64,000 bases of DNA from Prochlorococcus sp. AG-402-P16 (GTDB taxonomy: Bacteria; Cyanobacteriota; Cyanobacteriia; PCC-6307; Cyanobiaceae). The notes below the pieces were generated by a model, which was not told where the DNA came from, ran no database searches, and saw only the letters and a list, made by a program, of their open reading frames with translations. The translations under genes were made by a program, and so were the position numbers. The DNA lies in contig QCJB01000003.1 in assembly GCA_003216295.1 (NCBI GenBank), forward strand, positions 1 to 64,000. Reading direction: 5' to 3'. Position 1 is the stretch's first letter; each line of letters starts with the position of its first letter. Shown here piece by piece: positions 1 to 8,551 of this stretch.

Positions 1-1
1 G

Positions 2-1666
2 TCATCTACTCGTAAAGCTATTGCGCTGAAAAGTGATTTAGCAGAAGCACATTACTATCTAGGGAACATACTGATAGATCTGGGCAAATTAAAAGAAGCA
101 GAATTATGCTATCGCAAAACAATTAAATTTAATCCTGAATTTGGTGAGGCTCATTTAAATCTAGGAATAATATTGAGAAATCAAGGTAAATTTAAAGAAT
201 CAGATAATGAATGTCAACTTGCATATAAATTAAACCCTAAAGATTTATTTTATTACTTAAATATGAATCTTTTTCTTTCTCCTATACCTCTAAATAAAGA
301 ACAAATAGATGAAGAAAGAACTGAATTTATAAACCAAATATCTATTATTAAAAAGGAAAATACATTGATATACAAAGGCGGCATAATTAATCCTAATATT
401 TTTCTTCTTGCTTACCATAATTACTCTAATGACAAATTATTAATTAGCAAATTAGGAAATGCACTATCTAATAAAGATGGTATAGTTAACAATTCATTTA
501 ACAAAGAGAAGCTAATTAAAGATAGATTGAAAAGAAATAATATTAGAATAGGAATATTTTGCGATTATCTTTGCAACAGTTCGATTAGTAGTTATTTTGG
601 AAATATCATAGAAGACATTGCCAAGTCAGATCTTGAAGTTATTATTTTTAGGACTCAAAATGCAAGAGAAGATATAAAAACTCAAACCATTGACTCATTA
701 GCTTCTGAAGTAATAAAGGTTCCAAATTCAATCAAAGCTGCATCTAATTTAATAATAAATAAATGCATAGACATTTTGATATATCCAGAAATCGGAATGT
801 CTCATCTTACCTATTTACTAGCACTGTCAAGACTAGCCTTAATACAAGTTTTGTTGCATGGACATCCCAATACTTCAGGATTAAATGAAATTGATTACTT
901 CATTTCATGTGCAAACTATGAAACAAAAAATTCAGAAAAATGTTATTCAGAAAGATTAATCAAATTAAGTAGAATTCCTGCAGATTATGATTTCCCTACA
1001 TATAAAGAGAGTAAATATAGTATTTCTAATTTAAATTTACCCAAAGGTTCATTGCTACTTGGGATAGCTCACTCTCCATTCAAGTTTCATCCAGACTATG
1101 ATTTTATCTTAGATAAAATCTTGGAAGAAATTCCAAATGCTTATCTTTTTTATGCTAATAGCAAAAAAGCATATCAAACTAATCAACTGAAATATAGATG
1201 GGGTAAATATACAAAATTAATTCTAAAGCGAACAATATTTTCTCCAAGACTGGAATTTGAAGACTATTTAAAAATAGTAAGAAATTTAGATTTCATACTA
1301 GATCCATTTTATTTCGGAATGGGAAGTACATTCTATGAAGCCATGGCTTGTAATATACCAGTAGTAACTATGCCAACCAATCATATTAAATCTAGATTTG
1401 GATTTGCGGCTTATAAGCAAATGGGTATCAATAATGCTCCCATAGCTAGTTCGCCAGATGAATACATATCAATTTGCAAAAAACTTGCCTTCAATAAAGA
1501 TTATAGAGAACATATAAAGTCACAAATAAATAAAAATTCGAGACTTCATCTTTTTAATGACAAAAATATACACAAAGAATATATTGAATTCTTCAGAGAA
1601 TCTGTTAATGCTGCAGAAAAGAACAAATTATTACCAACAAACTGGAATCCTACATTAAAAATATAA
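2..1666 (+). CDS. TPR-containing O-GlcNAc transferase-like glycosyltransferase (GT41/SPINDLY type), 5' end outside window
   Basis: The reading frame is open from the first bases, so the true start lies upstream of the window. The first ~60 residues hold two TPR units with the usual pattern (EAHYYLGNILIDLGKLKEAE, then EAHLNLGIILRNQGKFKES). The C-terminal ~350 residues resemble the catalytic half of the O-GlcNAc transferase/SPINDLY family: LHGHPNTSGLNEIDYFIS and, near the end, GMGSTFYEAMACNIPVVTMP followed by a KSRFGFAAYKQMGI segment that matches the family's LRSRVA-type donor-site region. Such proteins transfer a sugar from a nucleotide donor to protein or glycan. In marine picocyanobacteria they sit in variable surface-glycan islands. 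The substrate cannot be read from sequence. The family call is fairly safe; protein O-glycosylation is inference. Confidence 0.8.
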   Translation, partial: SSTRKAIALKSDLAEAHYYLGNILIDLGKLKEAELCYRKTIKFNPEFGEAHLNLGIILRNQGKFKESDNECQLAYKLNPKDLFYYLNMNLFLSPIPLNKEQIDEERTEFINQISIIKKENTLIYKGGIINPNIFLLAYHNYSNDKLLISKLGNALSNKDGIVNNSFNKEKLIKDRLKRNNIRIGIFCDYLCNSSISSYFGNIIEDIAKSDLEVIIFRTQNAREDIKTQTIDSLASEVIKVPNSIKAASNLIINKCIDILIYPEIGMSHLTYLLALSRLALIQVLLHGHPNTSGLNEIDYFISCANYETKNSEKCYSERLIKLSRIPADYDFPTYKESKYSISNLNLPKGSLLLGIAHSPFKFHPDYDFILDKILEEIPNAYLFYANSKKAYQTNQLKYRWGKYTKLILKRTIFSPRLEFEDYLKIVRNLDFILDPFYFGMGSTFYEAMACNIPVVTMPTNHIKSRFGFAAYKQMGINNAPIASSPDEYISICKKLAFNKDYREHIKSQINKNSRLHLFNDKNIHKEYIEFFRESVNAAEKNKLLPTNWNPTLKI

Positions 1667-2375
1667 TATTTAATTAATTTTGATATTTAGACGCCAATAA
1701 AATTATTTATTTTTCTTTATTAATGAATATTGACTCTCTATTTCAATAAAGAAACTAGACAAAGCTTTTTCTGAGAAGAACTCTTTAATCTGCAATTTAT
1801 TCAGAAATTTTATCGACATTTCCAATTTTAAGTGGTTTCTGCATAAAGCCCATAAATTTACTGTTTGTTAAAAATAACTATTTTTTGCAAAATTATCCCC
1901 AAAAAAGCTGCAAGAAAAACCAATGGCACATTTCCGCTCTCTTCGAGCTTTAAAAAATCTATAAATCCATCATTTTTTTCAGTAAATAGACAGCATTAGG
2001 GAGTTGGTAGTACAGATTGATACTTTTCCACATTTTTCTATTTTCCTGATATTACAAAAAGTTTTGTCCGAGTTTTTTAACAAGCACTTTTGAATGTATC
2101 AAGAGATACTAAATGCTTCAAACTGTTTGCTATCGCTGAGATTTATCACAATTCATTTTTTTTGTAATTAAACCACTTATACAATTGCCATCAGCCCTAT
2201 TGAGATTTTTTTAAAACTATGAATTTTGTGGAAAAGTGGAAAACTAATCTCAAAAACAAAAAAAAACACTTTTTTCTTATCAAAATCCACTAACAAAATT
2301 CATATAAAAAACCACATCATTTGAACTGATGCAGAGGAAAAACACAATTCAAAGAATTGCCTATAGCTAGTCATT
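1667..2375. other. AT-rich intergenic region without a convincing gene
   Basis: About 700 bases rich in A/T runs. I found no long ORF, tRNA or terminator with a strong stem. It contains several DnaA-box-like 9-mers, listed separately. A non-coding RNA cannot be excluded. Confidence 0.5.
2024..2243. promoter_or_regulatory. Possible DnaA-box cluster
   Basis: TTTTCCACA at 2024-2032 and its reverse complement TGTGGAAAA at 2227-2235 match the 9-mer described as the cyanobacterial DnaA box. GTGGAAAA is repeated in tandem at 2228-2243. Weaker matches are TTATCCCCA at 1893-1901 and TTATCACA at 2143-2150. No dnaN or dnaA gene lies nearby, so calling this the chromosomal origin would be speculation. 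Confidence 0.3.
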
Positions 2376-2480
2376 CTAGCCCTTATAGCTCTTATAAAGC
2401 TTTTCTTCTTCAACTTCTTTAGTCAATAAATCTAATTCCTTTTCCAGCGCATCAACTGTTTTAAAACCCAAGACATCCAT
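2376..2480 (-). CDS. Small acidic protein, 34 aa, unknown function
   Basis: I do not recognise this protein. The start chosen is the ATG at 2480, because AGGAG lies 8 bases upstream of it, a strong Shine-Dalgarno for this genome. An in-frame ATG at 2522 would give 48 aa but has no ribosome site. The product starts MDVLGFKTVDALEKELDLL and continues with a Glu/Lys-rich heptad-like stretch that probably forms one amphipathic helix or short coiled coil. There is no signal peptide or membrane segment. It stands alone between the non-coding stretch and the 72-aa gene on the other strand. Confidence 0.5.
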   Translation of the reverse strand: MDVLGFKTVDALEKELDLLTKEVEEEKLYKSYKG

Positions 2481-2683
2481 GTTCTCATCTCCTAAAGAAT
2501 TTTCGAAAAAACCTTTTTTCATGTAATTAATTTTTATTTAGATAAAAATAAATAATTAAAGTCAAATTCAAAGAAATTATGTTGAAAGTCAGTTTTAGAT
2601 TTCAGATTATAACTTATTCGTGAATTGCTTTACTTTGCTAACTTTGTCCCAACTTTAGGGTCAATTACGGTCATAGTAATTCT

Positions 2684-2902
2684 ATGAATAATCCCTTTTC
2701 TCTTTACTGGAATAAACATTGGACTTTTCAAATAGTCCACATGGAAGGGGGGATTTATATAGAAGCAAAAGGTCTAGGCATTCTGATCAGAAAACCTTTC
2801 TCGCCAGACGAAAACCCATTAATGGCTGCAGATAATTTGATTTATAGTGAAGATAAAAATAGAAAATCATTGTTTAACTCTTGGAAAGCAAGAGTCATTT
2901 AA
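2684..2902 (+). CDS. Small hypothetical protein, 72 aa
   Basis: Not recognised. The ATG-started frame encodes a soluble 72-residue protein rich in aromatic residues (SLYWNKHWTFQIVHMEGGIY), with the look of a small beta-rich fold. It has no membrane helix and no cysteine. It ends 25 bases before the stop codon of lexA on the opposite strand, so the two are convergent. It is likely a lineage-specific picocyanobacterial gene; the composition is coding-like but function is unknown. Confidence 0.55.
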   Translation: MNNPFSLYWNKHWTFQIVHMEGGIYIEAKGLGILIRKPFSPDENPLMAADNLIYSEDKNRKSLFNSWKARVI

Positions 2903-2927
2903 TAACCATATTAATACTCAAAAATAA

Positions 2928-3536
2928 TTAAGTTTTTCTCCAAACTGCAGCTAATTTACCCTGAATATGAACTTGATCAGCTGCAATTTCAATAGGTTCA
3001 TAAGCTGGATTAGCAGCCTCTAAACGTACTAAAGAGCCACTACGAAAAAAATGTTTCAAAGTAGTTCCTAAACCTGGCACCATTGCACTTACAACAATTC
3101 CATTTCGCAAACAAGAAGGATCATGAACAGGTTCCATTAAGACCATATCGCCATCTGCGATAAATGAATCAATCATTGAATCTCCATTTACAGTTAAAGC
3201 AAAAAGTCCTTTTAATTGAAGTACTGAATCGAAATCTAAAGTTTCCTGGACATCGTCAAAAGTTTCAACCAAACCTCCAGCAGCTATTGAGCCCAGCACA
3301 GGAACTCCTGAAATAGTTTCTTCAATTAATTGAAGTGTTCTGGCCTGGCCCTCTTGCCATTTTATCCAACCTTTTTCTTGCAAATGTCTTAGTCGACTTT
3401 GAATTGGAGCTGGAGATCTTAGTCCCATAGCTTGCATCATTTGTCTTATGGAGGGGCTGTGATGATGATTCCCAATAAAATCAACAAGCCAATCATAGAG
3501 CTCTTGCTGAGCAGAAGTTAGGGTTTTATCTGACAT
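2928..3536 (-). CDS. lexA: LexA family transcriptional repressor
   Basis: This is a 202-aa protein with the standard LexA layout. A winged helix-turn-helix occupies residues ~1-65 (SPSIRQMMQAMGLRSPAPIQ as recognition region). The S24 self-cleavage domain follows. The Ala86-Gly87 scissile bond lies in SIAAGG, catalytic Ser120 in GDSMID, and the general-base Lys161 in TTLKHF. All residues needed for RecA-stimulated autocleavage are therefore present, so it can act as an SOS-type repressor. Length equals that of E. coli LexA. The start codon abuts a perfect 19-bp inverted repeat (3542-3587) and has no ribosome site, so the mRNA may be leaderless or nearly so. It lies downstream of argF on the same strand. 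Confidence 0.95.
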   Translation of the reverse strand: MSDKTLTSAQQELYDWLVDFIGNHHHSPSIRQMMQAMGLRSPAPIQSRLRHLQEKGWIKWQEGQARTLQLIEETISGVPVLGSIAAGGLVETFDDVQETLDFDSVLQLKGLFALTVNGDSMIDSFIADGDMVLMEPVHDPSCLRNGIVVSAMVPGLGTTLKHFFRSGSLVRLEAANPAYEPIEIAADQVHIQGKLAAVWRKT

Positions 3537-3541
3537 TCAAA

Positions 3542-3587
3542 AAAAAATAGGTACATATGTCCTTCAATACATATGTACCTATTTTTT
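3542..3587. promoter_or_regulatory. Perfect 19-bp inverted repeat before lexA (LexA operator and/or argF terminator)
   Basis: Two 19-base arms are perfectly complementary and separated by 8 bases. Each arm contains ACATATGT flanked by GGTAC on the outer side. GGTACATATGTCC and the other arm read backwards (GGTACATATGTAT) each differ by one base from the published cyanobacterial LexA motif RGTACNNNDGTWCB. Read on the minus strand, the hairpin ends in nine T and then GA-ATG of lexA, so it also has the form of a factor-independent terminator for argF. Both roles could coexist. Confidence 0.75.
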
Positions 3588-3602
3588 CGGCTTATCGCAA
3601 CC

Positions 3603-4559
3603 CTACAGCCCTCCAAGTTGAACAGCTAGTAAAGCTTGCTGAACATGTAGTCGGTTTTCAGCTTGATCAAAAATAGAGCTATTTTTACTCTCAAAAGCTT
3701 CATCCGTAATCTCCTCTCCTCTATGGGCAGGTAAGCAATGCAAGAGGATGGCATCTTCACCAGCAAGCTTTATCAAATTTTGATCAATTTGATACTTATC
3801 AAAAATTTCTTTCCTCTTTAATTGTTCCTTTTCTTGCCCCATAGATGCCCAGACATCTGTATAGATCACCTGCGCTTCTTTAACAGCCAGTAATGGGTCA
3901 TTACTAATTGATATTTTCGACCCAAATTTAGAAAGTGATTTTGCTTTTTCTACAATTTTTGAATCTGCCTCAAAGCCATTCGGTGAACAAATTTTTACGT
4001 TAACACCTAACATTGCACCACAAATCATCAAAGAATTTGCGACATTATTACCATCACCAATATATGTGAGATTTATTCCTTTAAGCTGGTTAAATTTTTC
4101 TTGGATAGTTAGATAATCAGCTAAAGCCTGACAAGGATGTTCAAGATCTGTTAATGCATTAACTATGGGTATAGTCGACCATTGAGCATATTCTTCAAGT
4201 TCTCCTTGGGAAAAAGTACGAATAGCAAGCACATCACAATATCTACTCAAAACCCTAGCTGTATCTTTTATAGGTTCTCCTCTACCAAGTTGAGTTAGCT
4301 GAGGATTCAAATCAACAGTTTGCCCTCCAAGCCTAGCCATGGCTACTTGAAAACTGACTCTTGTCCTTGTAGATGCCTTTTTAAAAATTAATCCTAGAAC
4401 TCTATTTCCAAGATCAATTCTTCTATTACCAAATTTAAGTTGTTTTGATAATTCAAATAAAGAAATAATCTGATCATGAGTTAGATCAGATGAAGAAATA
4501 AAATTGCTTTTTCTTAAATTGGATAGTTTAGAGGCTAAACCGATTGATGCTGAAGCCAT
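3603..4559 (-). CDS. argF: Ornithine carbamoyltransferase
   Basis: This enzyme converts ornithine and carbamoyl phosphate to citrulline in arginine synthesis. The 318-aa length is normal. The carbamoyl-phosphate loop STRTRVSF lies at residues 63-70, HPCQALAD is in the middle, and HCLPAHRGEEI carries the catalytic cysteine near the C-terminus. The ATG start is preceded by a promoter-like TTGACT and a 12-bp palindrome (4573-4599). The gene follows ftsH on the same strand with a 55-base gap and is followed by the inverted repeat before lexA. Confidence 0.95.
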   Translation of the reverse strand: MASASIGLASKLSNLRKSNFISSSDLTHDQIISLFELSKQLKFGNRRIDLGNRVLGLIFKKASTRTRVSFQVAMARLGGQTVDLNPQLTQLGRGEPIKDTARVLSRYCDVLAIRTFSQGELEEYAQWSTIPIVNALTDLEHPCQALADYLTIQEKFNQLKGINLTYIGDGNNVANSLMICGAMLGVNVKICSPNGFEADSKIVEKAKSLSKFGSKISISNDPLLAVKEAQVIYTDVWASMGQEKEQLKRKEIFDKYQIDQNLIKLAGEDAILLHCLPAHRGEEITDEAFESKNSSIFDQAENRLHVQQALLAVQLGGL

Positions 4560-4572
4560 AAGAAAGCCTCAA

Positions 4573-4599
4573 ATATCCTTTATCGGAGATAAAGGATAT
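4573..4599. promoter_or_regulatory. 12-bp perfect palindrome before argF (operator or ftsH terminator)
   Basis: ATATCCTTTATC and GATAAAGGATAT are perfect inverted arms separated by GGA. The element lies in the 55-base gap between ftsH and argF, 13 bases before the argF start. On the minus strand TTGACT precedes it closely, so an argF promoter with an overlapping operator is plausible. The T run after the stem is short, so a terminator is less likely. Confidence 0.5.
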
Positions 4600-4614
4600 A
4601 AAAGTCAAGTTTTT

Positions 4615-6489
4615 TTAAGGTGAAACTTTTTCTGGCAAAACGCTACTTGAAAGCATTTCTTTAAGCTCATCGCCCTCTATGACTTCTTTTTCGAGGATTC
4701 TTTGAGAAATATCTTCTAATAATGAGAGATTATTTTTTAATATATTCAATGCTTTTTCATGAGCCTCATCAACCAATCCTCTTACTTCTTTATCTATCGC
4801 TTGAGCAGTAGCATCACTAAGTTCTCTACGAGGATTATTGTTACCACCCAAGAATTGTCCGCCTCCTTGCTTGTCGTATGCCAAAGGACCTAAAATATCA
4901 CTCATTCCATAAGTTCCAACCATTTGCTCAGCCAAATCTGTAGCTCTTTGTAAATCGTTTGAAGCACCAGTGGTGATCTTGCCAAAAATTATCTCTTCTG
5001 CAGATCTTCCGCCTAATAGAGTAGCTATTTGTCCTTGCAATTCTTCCTTTGAATTTAGGAATCTTTCCTCCGTAGGCAACTGAAGGGTGTAACCTAGCGC
5101 ACTCATACCCCTTGGAACTATTGAAATTTTTGCCACTTTACTTCCACCAGGCATAAGGTGACCAACAATCGCATGACCTACCTCATGGTAAGCAACGATT
5201 TTTTTCTCATCATCTTGTAAGACCCTGCTTTTTTTCTCAAGACCAGCAACGACTCTTTCTATAGCCTCATTTAAATCCTGTTGTTCAACTTCTGATCTTT
5301 TTCCTCGAGCAGCTAAAAGAGCAGCTTCATTGACCATATTTGCTAAATCAGCTCCAGCAAATCCACTAGTAGCTTGGGCAATACGTTCTAGATCAATATT
5401 GTTTGATAGCTTAACTTTCTTTGTATAGATCTCCAATATTGTTTTTCTACCAGACAAGTCAGGTCTATCAACAAGTACTTGTCTGTCAAATCTTCCAGGA
5501 CGTAACAAAGCTGCATCCAAAACTTCTGGTTGGTTTGTGGCAGCAAGAACAATTACTGGTTTATCAGTGGAGGCAAATCCGTCCATCTCAGTGAGAAGCT
5601 GATTCAGAGTTTGTTCCCTTTCATCGTTTCCACCAACAACTCCCATCGAACCGGATCTACTTTTTCCAATAGCATCGAGTTCATCAATAAATATTATGCA
5701 AGGAGCTTTTTTCTTTGCTTGCTCAAAAAGATCTCTAACTCTAGCTGCCCCAGCTCCAACGAAAAGCTCAACAAACTCTGAACCTGAAATAATAAAAAAT
5801 GGAACTTCTGCTTCTCCAGCAACAGCTTTCGAAAGCAATGTCTTACCTGTTCCTGGAGGGCCAACTAATAAAACTCCTTTAGGAATTCTTGCGCCTATGT
5901 CTGTATATCTTTGGGGTTTCTTTAGAAAATCAACTATCTCAGTAAGTTCGTCTTTAGCTTCATCAACACCAGCTACATCATCAAAAGTAACCTTAGATTC
6001 ATCATCAGGAACATAAACTTTTGCTTTACTTTTAGTGAAACTTAAGGCACCTTGCGCTCCTCCTCCACCCATACTTCTACGGGCAAAAAATTGGAGAACG
6101 AGTATAAAAATTAGTGGTGGAACAACCCAACTTAAAATGGTAGTAAAAATATTAGGTTTTTTGGGAGGAGCTGCGGCAAACTCAACCCCTTTATTTTCCA
6201 ACCTTTGAGGAAGATCCATATCAAAGATTGGAGTGGTCGCTAGTACTGAAGGGGCTCCTTCTTCAGTTGAAGACAATTCATATCTGATTTGATCTTGCGT
6301 AATATAGGCTCGTTTTACTTCTCCATCATTGACTTGATTTATGAAAAGCGAGTAAGGAACCCTAGGAACCTGCATGTTTTGACTAGGGAAAAAACTACTA
6401 AAGAGTAGTAACGCTCCAAAACCTATAAGAACTAGATTAATTATTCCAAAACGTCTGTTAGGTTGATTTTCATCCTGTCGTATTGGCAT
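4615..6489 (-). CDS. ftsH: ATP-dependent zinc metalloprotease FtsH
   Basis: Membrane-anchored AAA protease that removes damaged or unassembled membrane proteins; in cyanobacteria FtsH complexes drive photosystem II repair. I use the ATG at 6489 (624 aa, MPIRQDENQPNRRFG). The frame is open to a further ATG at 6522, but that would add 11 hydrophobic residues before a basic segment that fits the cytoplasmic N-terminus. Two membrane helices lie at ~17-35 and ~116-135. Walker A GPPGTGKT is at 210-217, Walker B IIFIDELDAIG follows, and the zinc motif HEVGH is at 435-439. Everything needed for activity is present. Which of the several cyanobacterial FtsH paralogues this is cannot be decided here. 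Confidence 0.93.
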   Translation of the reverse strand: MPIRQDENQPNRRFGIINLVLIGFGALLLFSSFFPSQNMQVPRVPYSLFINQVNDGEVKRAYITQDQIRYELSSTEEGAPSVLATTPIFDMDLPQRLENKGVEFAAAPPKKPNIFTTILSWVVPPLIFILVLQFFARRSMGGGGAQGALSFTKSKAKVYVPDDESKVTFDDVAGVDEAKDELTEIVDFLKKPQRYTDIGARIPKGVLLVGPPGTGKTLLSKAVAGEAEVPFFIISGSEFVELFVGAGAARVRDLFEQAKKKAPCIIFIDELDAIGKSRSGSMGVVGGNDEREQTLNQLLTEMDGFASTDKPVIVLAATNQPEVLDAALLRPGRFDRQVLVDRPDLSGRKTILEIYTKKVKLSNNIDLERIAQATSGFAGADLANMVNEAALLAARGKRSEVEQQDLNEAIERVVAGLEKKSRVLQDDEKKIVAYHEVGHAIVGHLMPGGSKVAKISIVPRGMSALGYTLQLPTEERFLNSKEELQGQIATLLGGRSAEEIIFGKITTGASNDLQRATDLAEQMVGTYGMSDILGPLAYDKQGGGQFLGGNNNPRRELSDATAQAIDKEVRGLVDEAHEKALNILKNNLSLLEDISQRILEKEVIEGDELKEMLSSSVLPEKVSP

Positions 6490-6594
6490 TAGCAAAAACT
6501 TGATTAATACTAAGTTAAACAACTTTCAACCCAAATCGACTTGTTGAACTGGAGGGAGATCCGAACGAATATGTTTATTAATAAAATAAACACC

Positions 6595-7692
6595 CTAAAA
6601 GATTAATCTCCAACAAAGATCTTTATCTTTTGTTTCCAAAAAAGAATGTTGCAATTTGTAGGAAGAATTTATTGATTCAAATCCAAAAGTGCTTAGTGGA
6701 CTCATCGCAGACTCACCTCCCAATAGTTTTGGTGCGATAAACACCACTAACTCTTGTACGCAATTTGATTTAATAGCACTTGTTGCCAACTCAGGGCCGC
6801 ATTCCCAAAGGATTTTATTGCACCCCTTTTCGCAAAGTGAAACCAATAATTCGGCGGGGTCATTTGAATTTAGTGATAATCTTTCTGGCCCCTCAGGTAA
6901 ATCAGAAAAAAAAGCTTCATCGCCATCTGGACCATAAGCAATTATCGTTTTAGCAATTTTTGTATCCCAAAGGTTTGCTGATTTAGGTAAATCCAATGAA
7001 CGAGAAAAAACAATCCTCAAAGGTTCAAAATTTGATTTGCCCCTTGAAGTTAAAATTGGATCATCAGCTCGAACTGTTCCGCCTCCAACAATAATTGCAT
7101 CACATTTGGATCTGATTTGATGAACTTTATTCCTTGAGGATTGACTCGTAATCCATTTACTAGATCCATTTGGCAAACCTACTCTTCCATCAAGGCTCAT
7201 TGCCCACTTAAGAATTCCCCAAGGACGGCCATTGCGAACCCGAAAAATGAATTCGCGATTAATAGTTTCGCATTCTTGTTTCAGGACTCCATCAAGTACC
7301 TCTAGTCCAGCATCTTTAAGCCTAGAAATACCCTGTCCAGATACCCTAGGGTCTGGATCTATCATCCCAACAACAACTCTTTTCAACCTTGATTTTATTA
7401 TTGCATCTGTGCATGGTGGCGTTAAACCGTGATGGCAGCAGGGTTCAAGAGTTACAATAATTGTTCCATCAATAGACTTATCTCCAGCCTGAGCAAGTGC
7501 TGCAACCTCTGCATGTGCTTTTCCTGCTCCAGCATGAAATCCCTCCCCAACAAGATTTCCATTTAAATCAAGAACAATTGCACCTACTAGTGGATTGGGA
7601 CTTGTCATACCTTCTGCAAGAAGTGCTAATTGAATGGCTCGTCTCATCCAGGGCACCCATCTTTTCAGATCCAAGGAAACATCACTCATCAT
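6595..7692 (-). CDS. ribD: Bifunctional riboflavin biosynthesis protein RibD
   Basis: Performs deamination of the pyrimidine intermediate and then reduction of its ribosyl side chain in riboflavin synthesis. The N-terminal deaminase domain (residues ~14-150) has the zinc-binding HAE at 60-62 and PCCHHGLTPPC at 84-94. The C-terminal NADPH-dependent reductase domain begins near KWAMSLDGRVG and includes IVGGGTVRADDP. At 365 aa it is full length. Its stop is ~100 bases before ftsH on the same strand; the DUF3122-like gene lies immediately upstream with its stop touching the ribD start. ribF, which acts later in the pathway, lies at 13.3 kb. Confidence 0.95.
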   Translation of the reverse strand: MMSDVSLDLKRWVPWMRRAIQLALLAEGMTSPNPLVGAIVLDLNGNLVGEGFHAGAGKAHAEVAALAQAGDKSIDGTIIVTLEPCCHHGLTPPCTDAIIKSRLKRVVVGMIDPDPRVSGQGISRLKDAGLEVLDGVLKQECETINREFIFRVRNGRPWGILKWAMSLDGRVGLPNGSSKWITSQSSRNKVHQIRSKCDAIIVGGGTVRADDPILTSRGKSNFEPLRIVFSRSLDLPKSANLWDTKIAKTIIAYGPDGDEAFFSDLPEGPERLSLNSNDPAELLVSLCEKGCNKILWECGPELATSAIKSNCVQELVVFIAPKLLGGESAMSPLSTFGFESINSSYKLQHSFLETKDKDLCWRLIF

Positions 7693-8187
7693 TTATTTTG
7701 CTAATGATCTCCATTCACTTACTAAGTAAGGTGGAATAGATAAATCATTAATCAAACCAGGCAGTACCAGCTTTAAAGGTCTATTTTTATCCAATTCATC
7801 AATTAAAGGGCTCAGATCAAATTCTGCCGCTGAATCATTCATTGCTCCAATTTTAACTTTACTATTATTGGTTATGTCTTGAAGATTCCAATTTTTTCTT
7901 CCTGAAAAAACTTTCAAATTTGTAGGATGATCAACTCTTAATGACCCAGGATATCCCACAATTCTCAAAATAAAGTTCTTCTTTAATTCCGACCTTGGAT
8001 AGACAATTAATTGCCAAGTTTGGTACTCCAAGTCTCTCAGGCTTTCTAAACTTCTTTTAACTTCTTTTTCCTCATTAGTTCTACTGACTTTTAAATCTGC
8101 ATAAGTTGCTTTTGAGTTAGACAAACAACAACAACAAATCAAAAAGAGACAAACTAGTAATTTAAAAAACTTACGAAATTTTGCCAT
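7693..8187 (-). CDS. DUF3122-like secreted protein
   Basis: A 164-aa cyanobacterial protein resembling the DUF3122 family, from memory of its NFILRIVGYPGSLRVDHP pattern. The ATG at 8187 is chosen because it lies one base after the stop of the upstream small gene, and the product then opens with a classic signal sequence (MAKFRKFFKLLVCLFLICCC). Four consecutive cysteines at the end of the hydrophobic stretch could include a lipoprotein attachment site, although the flanking residues are not a perfect lipobox. Function is unknown; a periplasmic or thylakoid-lumen location is inferred. It is translationally close to both neighbours (8189-8458 and ribD), so the three probably form one transcript. 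Confidence 0.75.
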   Translation of the reverse strand: MAKFRKFFKLLVCLFLICCCCLSNSKATYADLKVSRTNEEKEVKRSLESLRDLEYQTWQLIVYPRSELKKNFILRIVGYPGSLRVDHPTNLKVFSGRKNWNLQDITNNSKVKIGAMNDSAAEFDLSPLIDELDKNRPLKLVLPGLINDLSIPPYLVSEWRSLAK

Positions 8188-8188
8188 C

Positions 8189-8458
8189 TCAAATATCGTG
8201 TTGTTCTGATTCAAGGAGTGCATCTAATGCTATTGCTGAGCGCACAAGGGACTGATATTTCTTAATGATACGTTGATTACGCTCAATAATTTTTGAAGAA
8301 TCGTATTGTTCTGATTGATCAACAGGTTTATTAAAAATTCGAGGGTCATCACCCATTAATTCTAAATTTTTTTGCTGATTTATGAGAGCTATCAAAATTT
8401 CATGTAATCGATATCTCCTAGAGAACGAATTTTCAGTTCGATTTTTTTTAAGATTCAC
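8189..8458 (-). CDS. Conserved small hypothetical protein, 89 aa
   Basis: No family recognised. The protein is hydrophilic, basic at the N-terminus and mostly helical. It has no signal or membrane segment. The C-terminal half (QRIIKKYQSLVRSAIALDAL) looks like one long amphipathic helix. Its stop codon is separated by a single base from the start of the DUF3122-like gene, which indicates translational coupling within a small operon ending in ribD. Confidence 0.65.
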   Translation of the reverse strand: MNLKKNRTENSFSRRYRLHEILIALINQQKNLELMGDDPRIFNKPVDQSEQYDSSKIIERNQRIIKKYQSLVRSAIALDALLESEQHDI

Positions 8459-8551
8459 AAAACTTTGAAAATAACTAATTAAAGTTTTAGTTGATTTTCA
8501 CAAAAAACCTAGTAAAGCTTAGAAAAAGAAATTTCCATCCTTGTTTCTCAA

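Noticed and set aside
1667-2680. Calling this the chromosomal replication origin
   Set aside because: DnaA-like boxes alone are not enough; no dnaN or dnaA is adjacent and GC skew was not computed.
5530-6016. Plus-strand ORFs opposite ftsH
   Set aside because: Antisense shadows of the AAA domain of ftsH.
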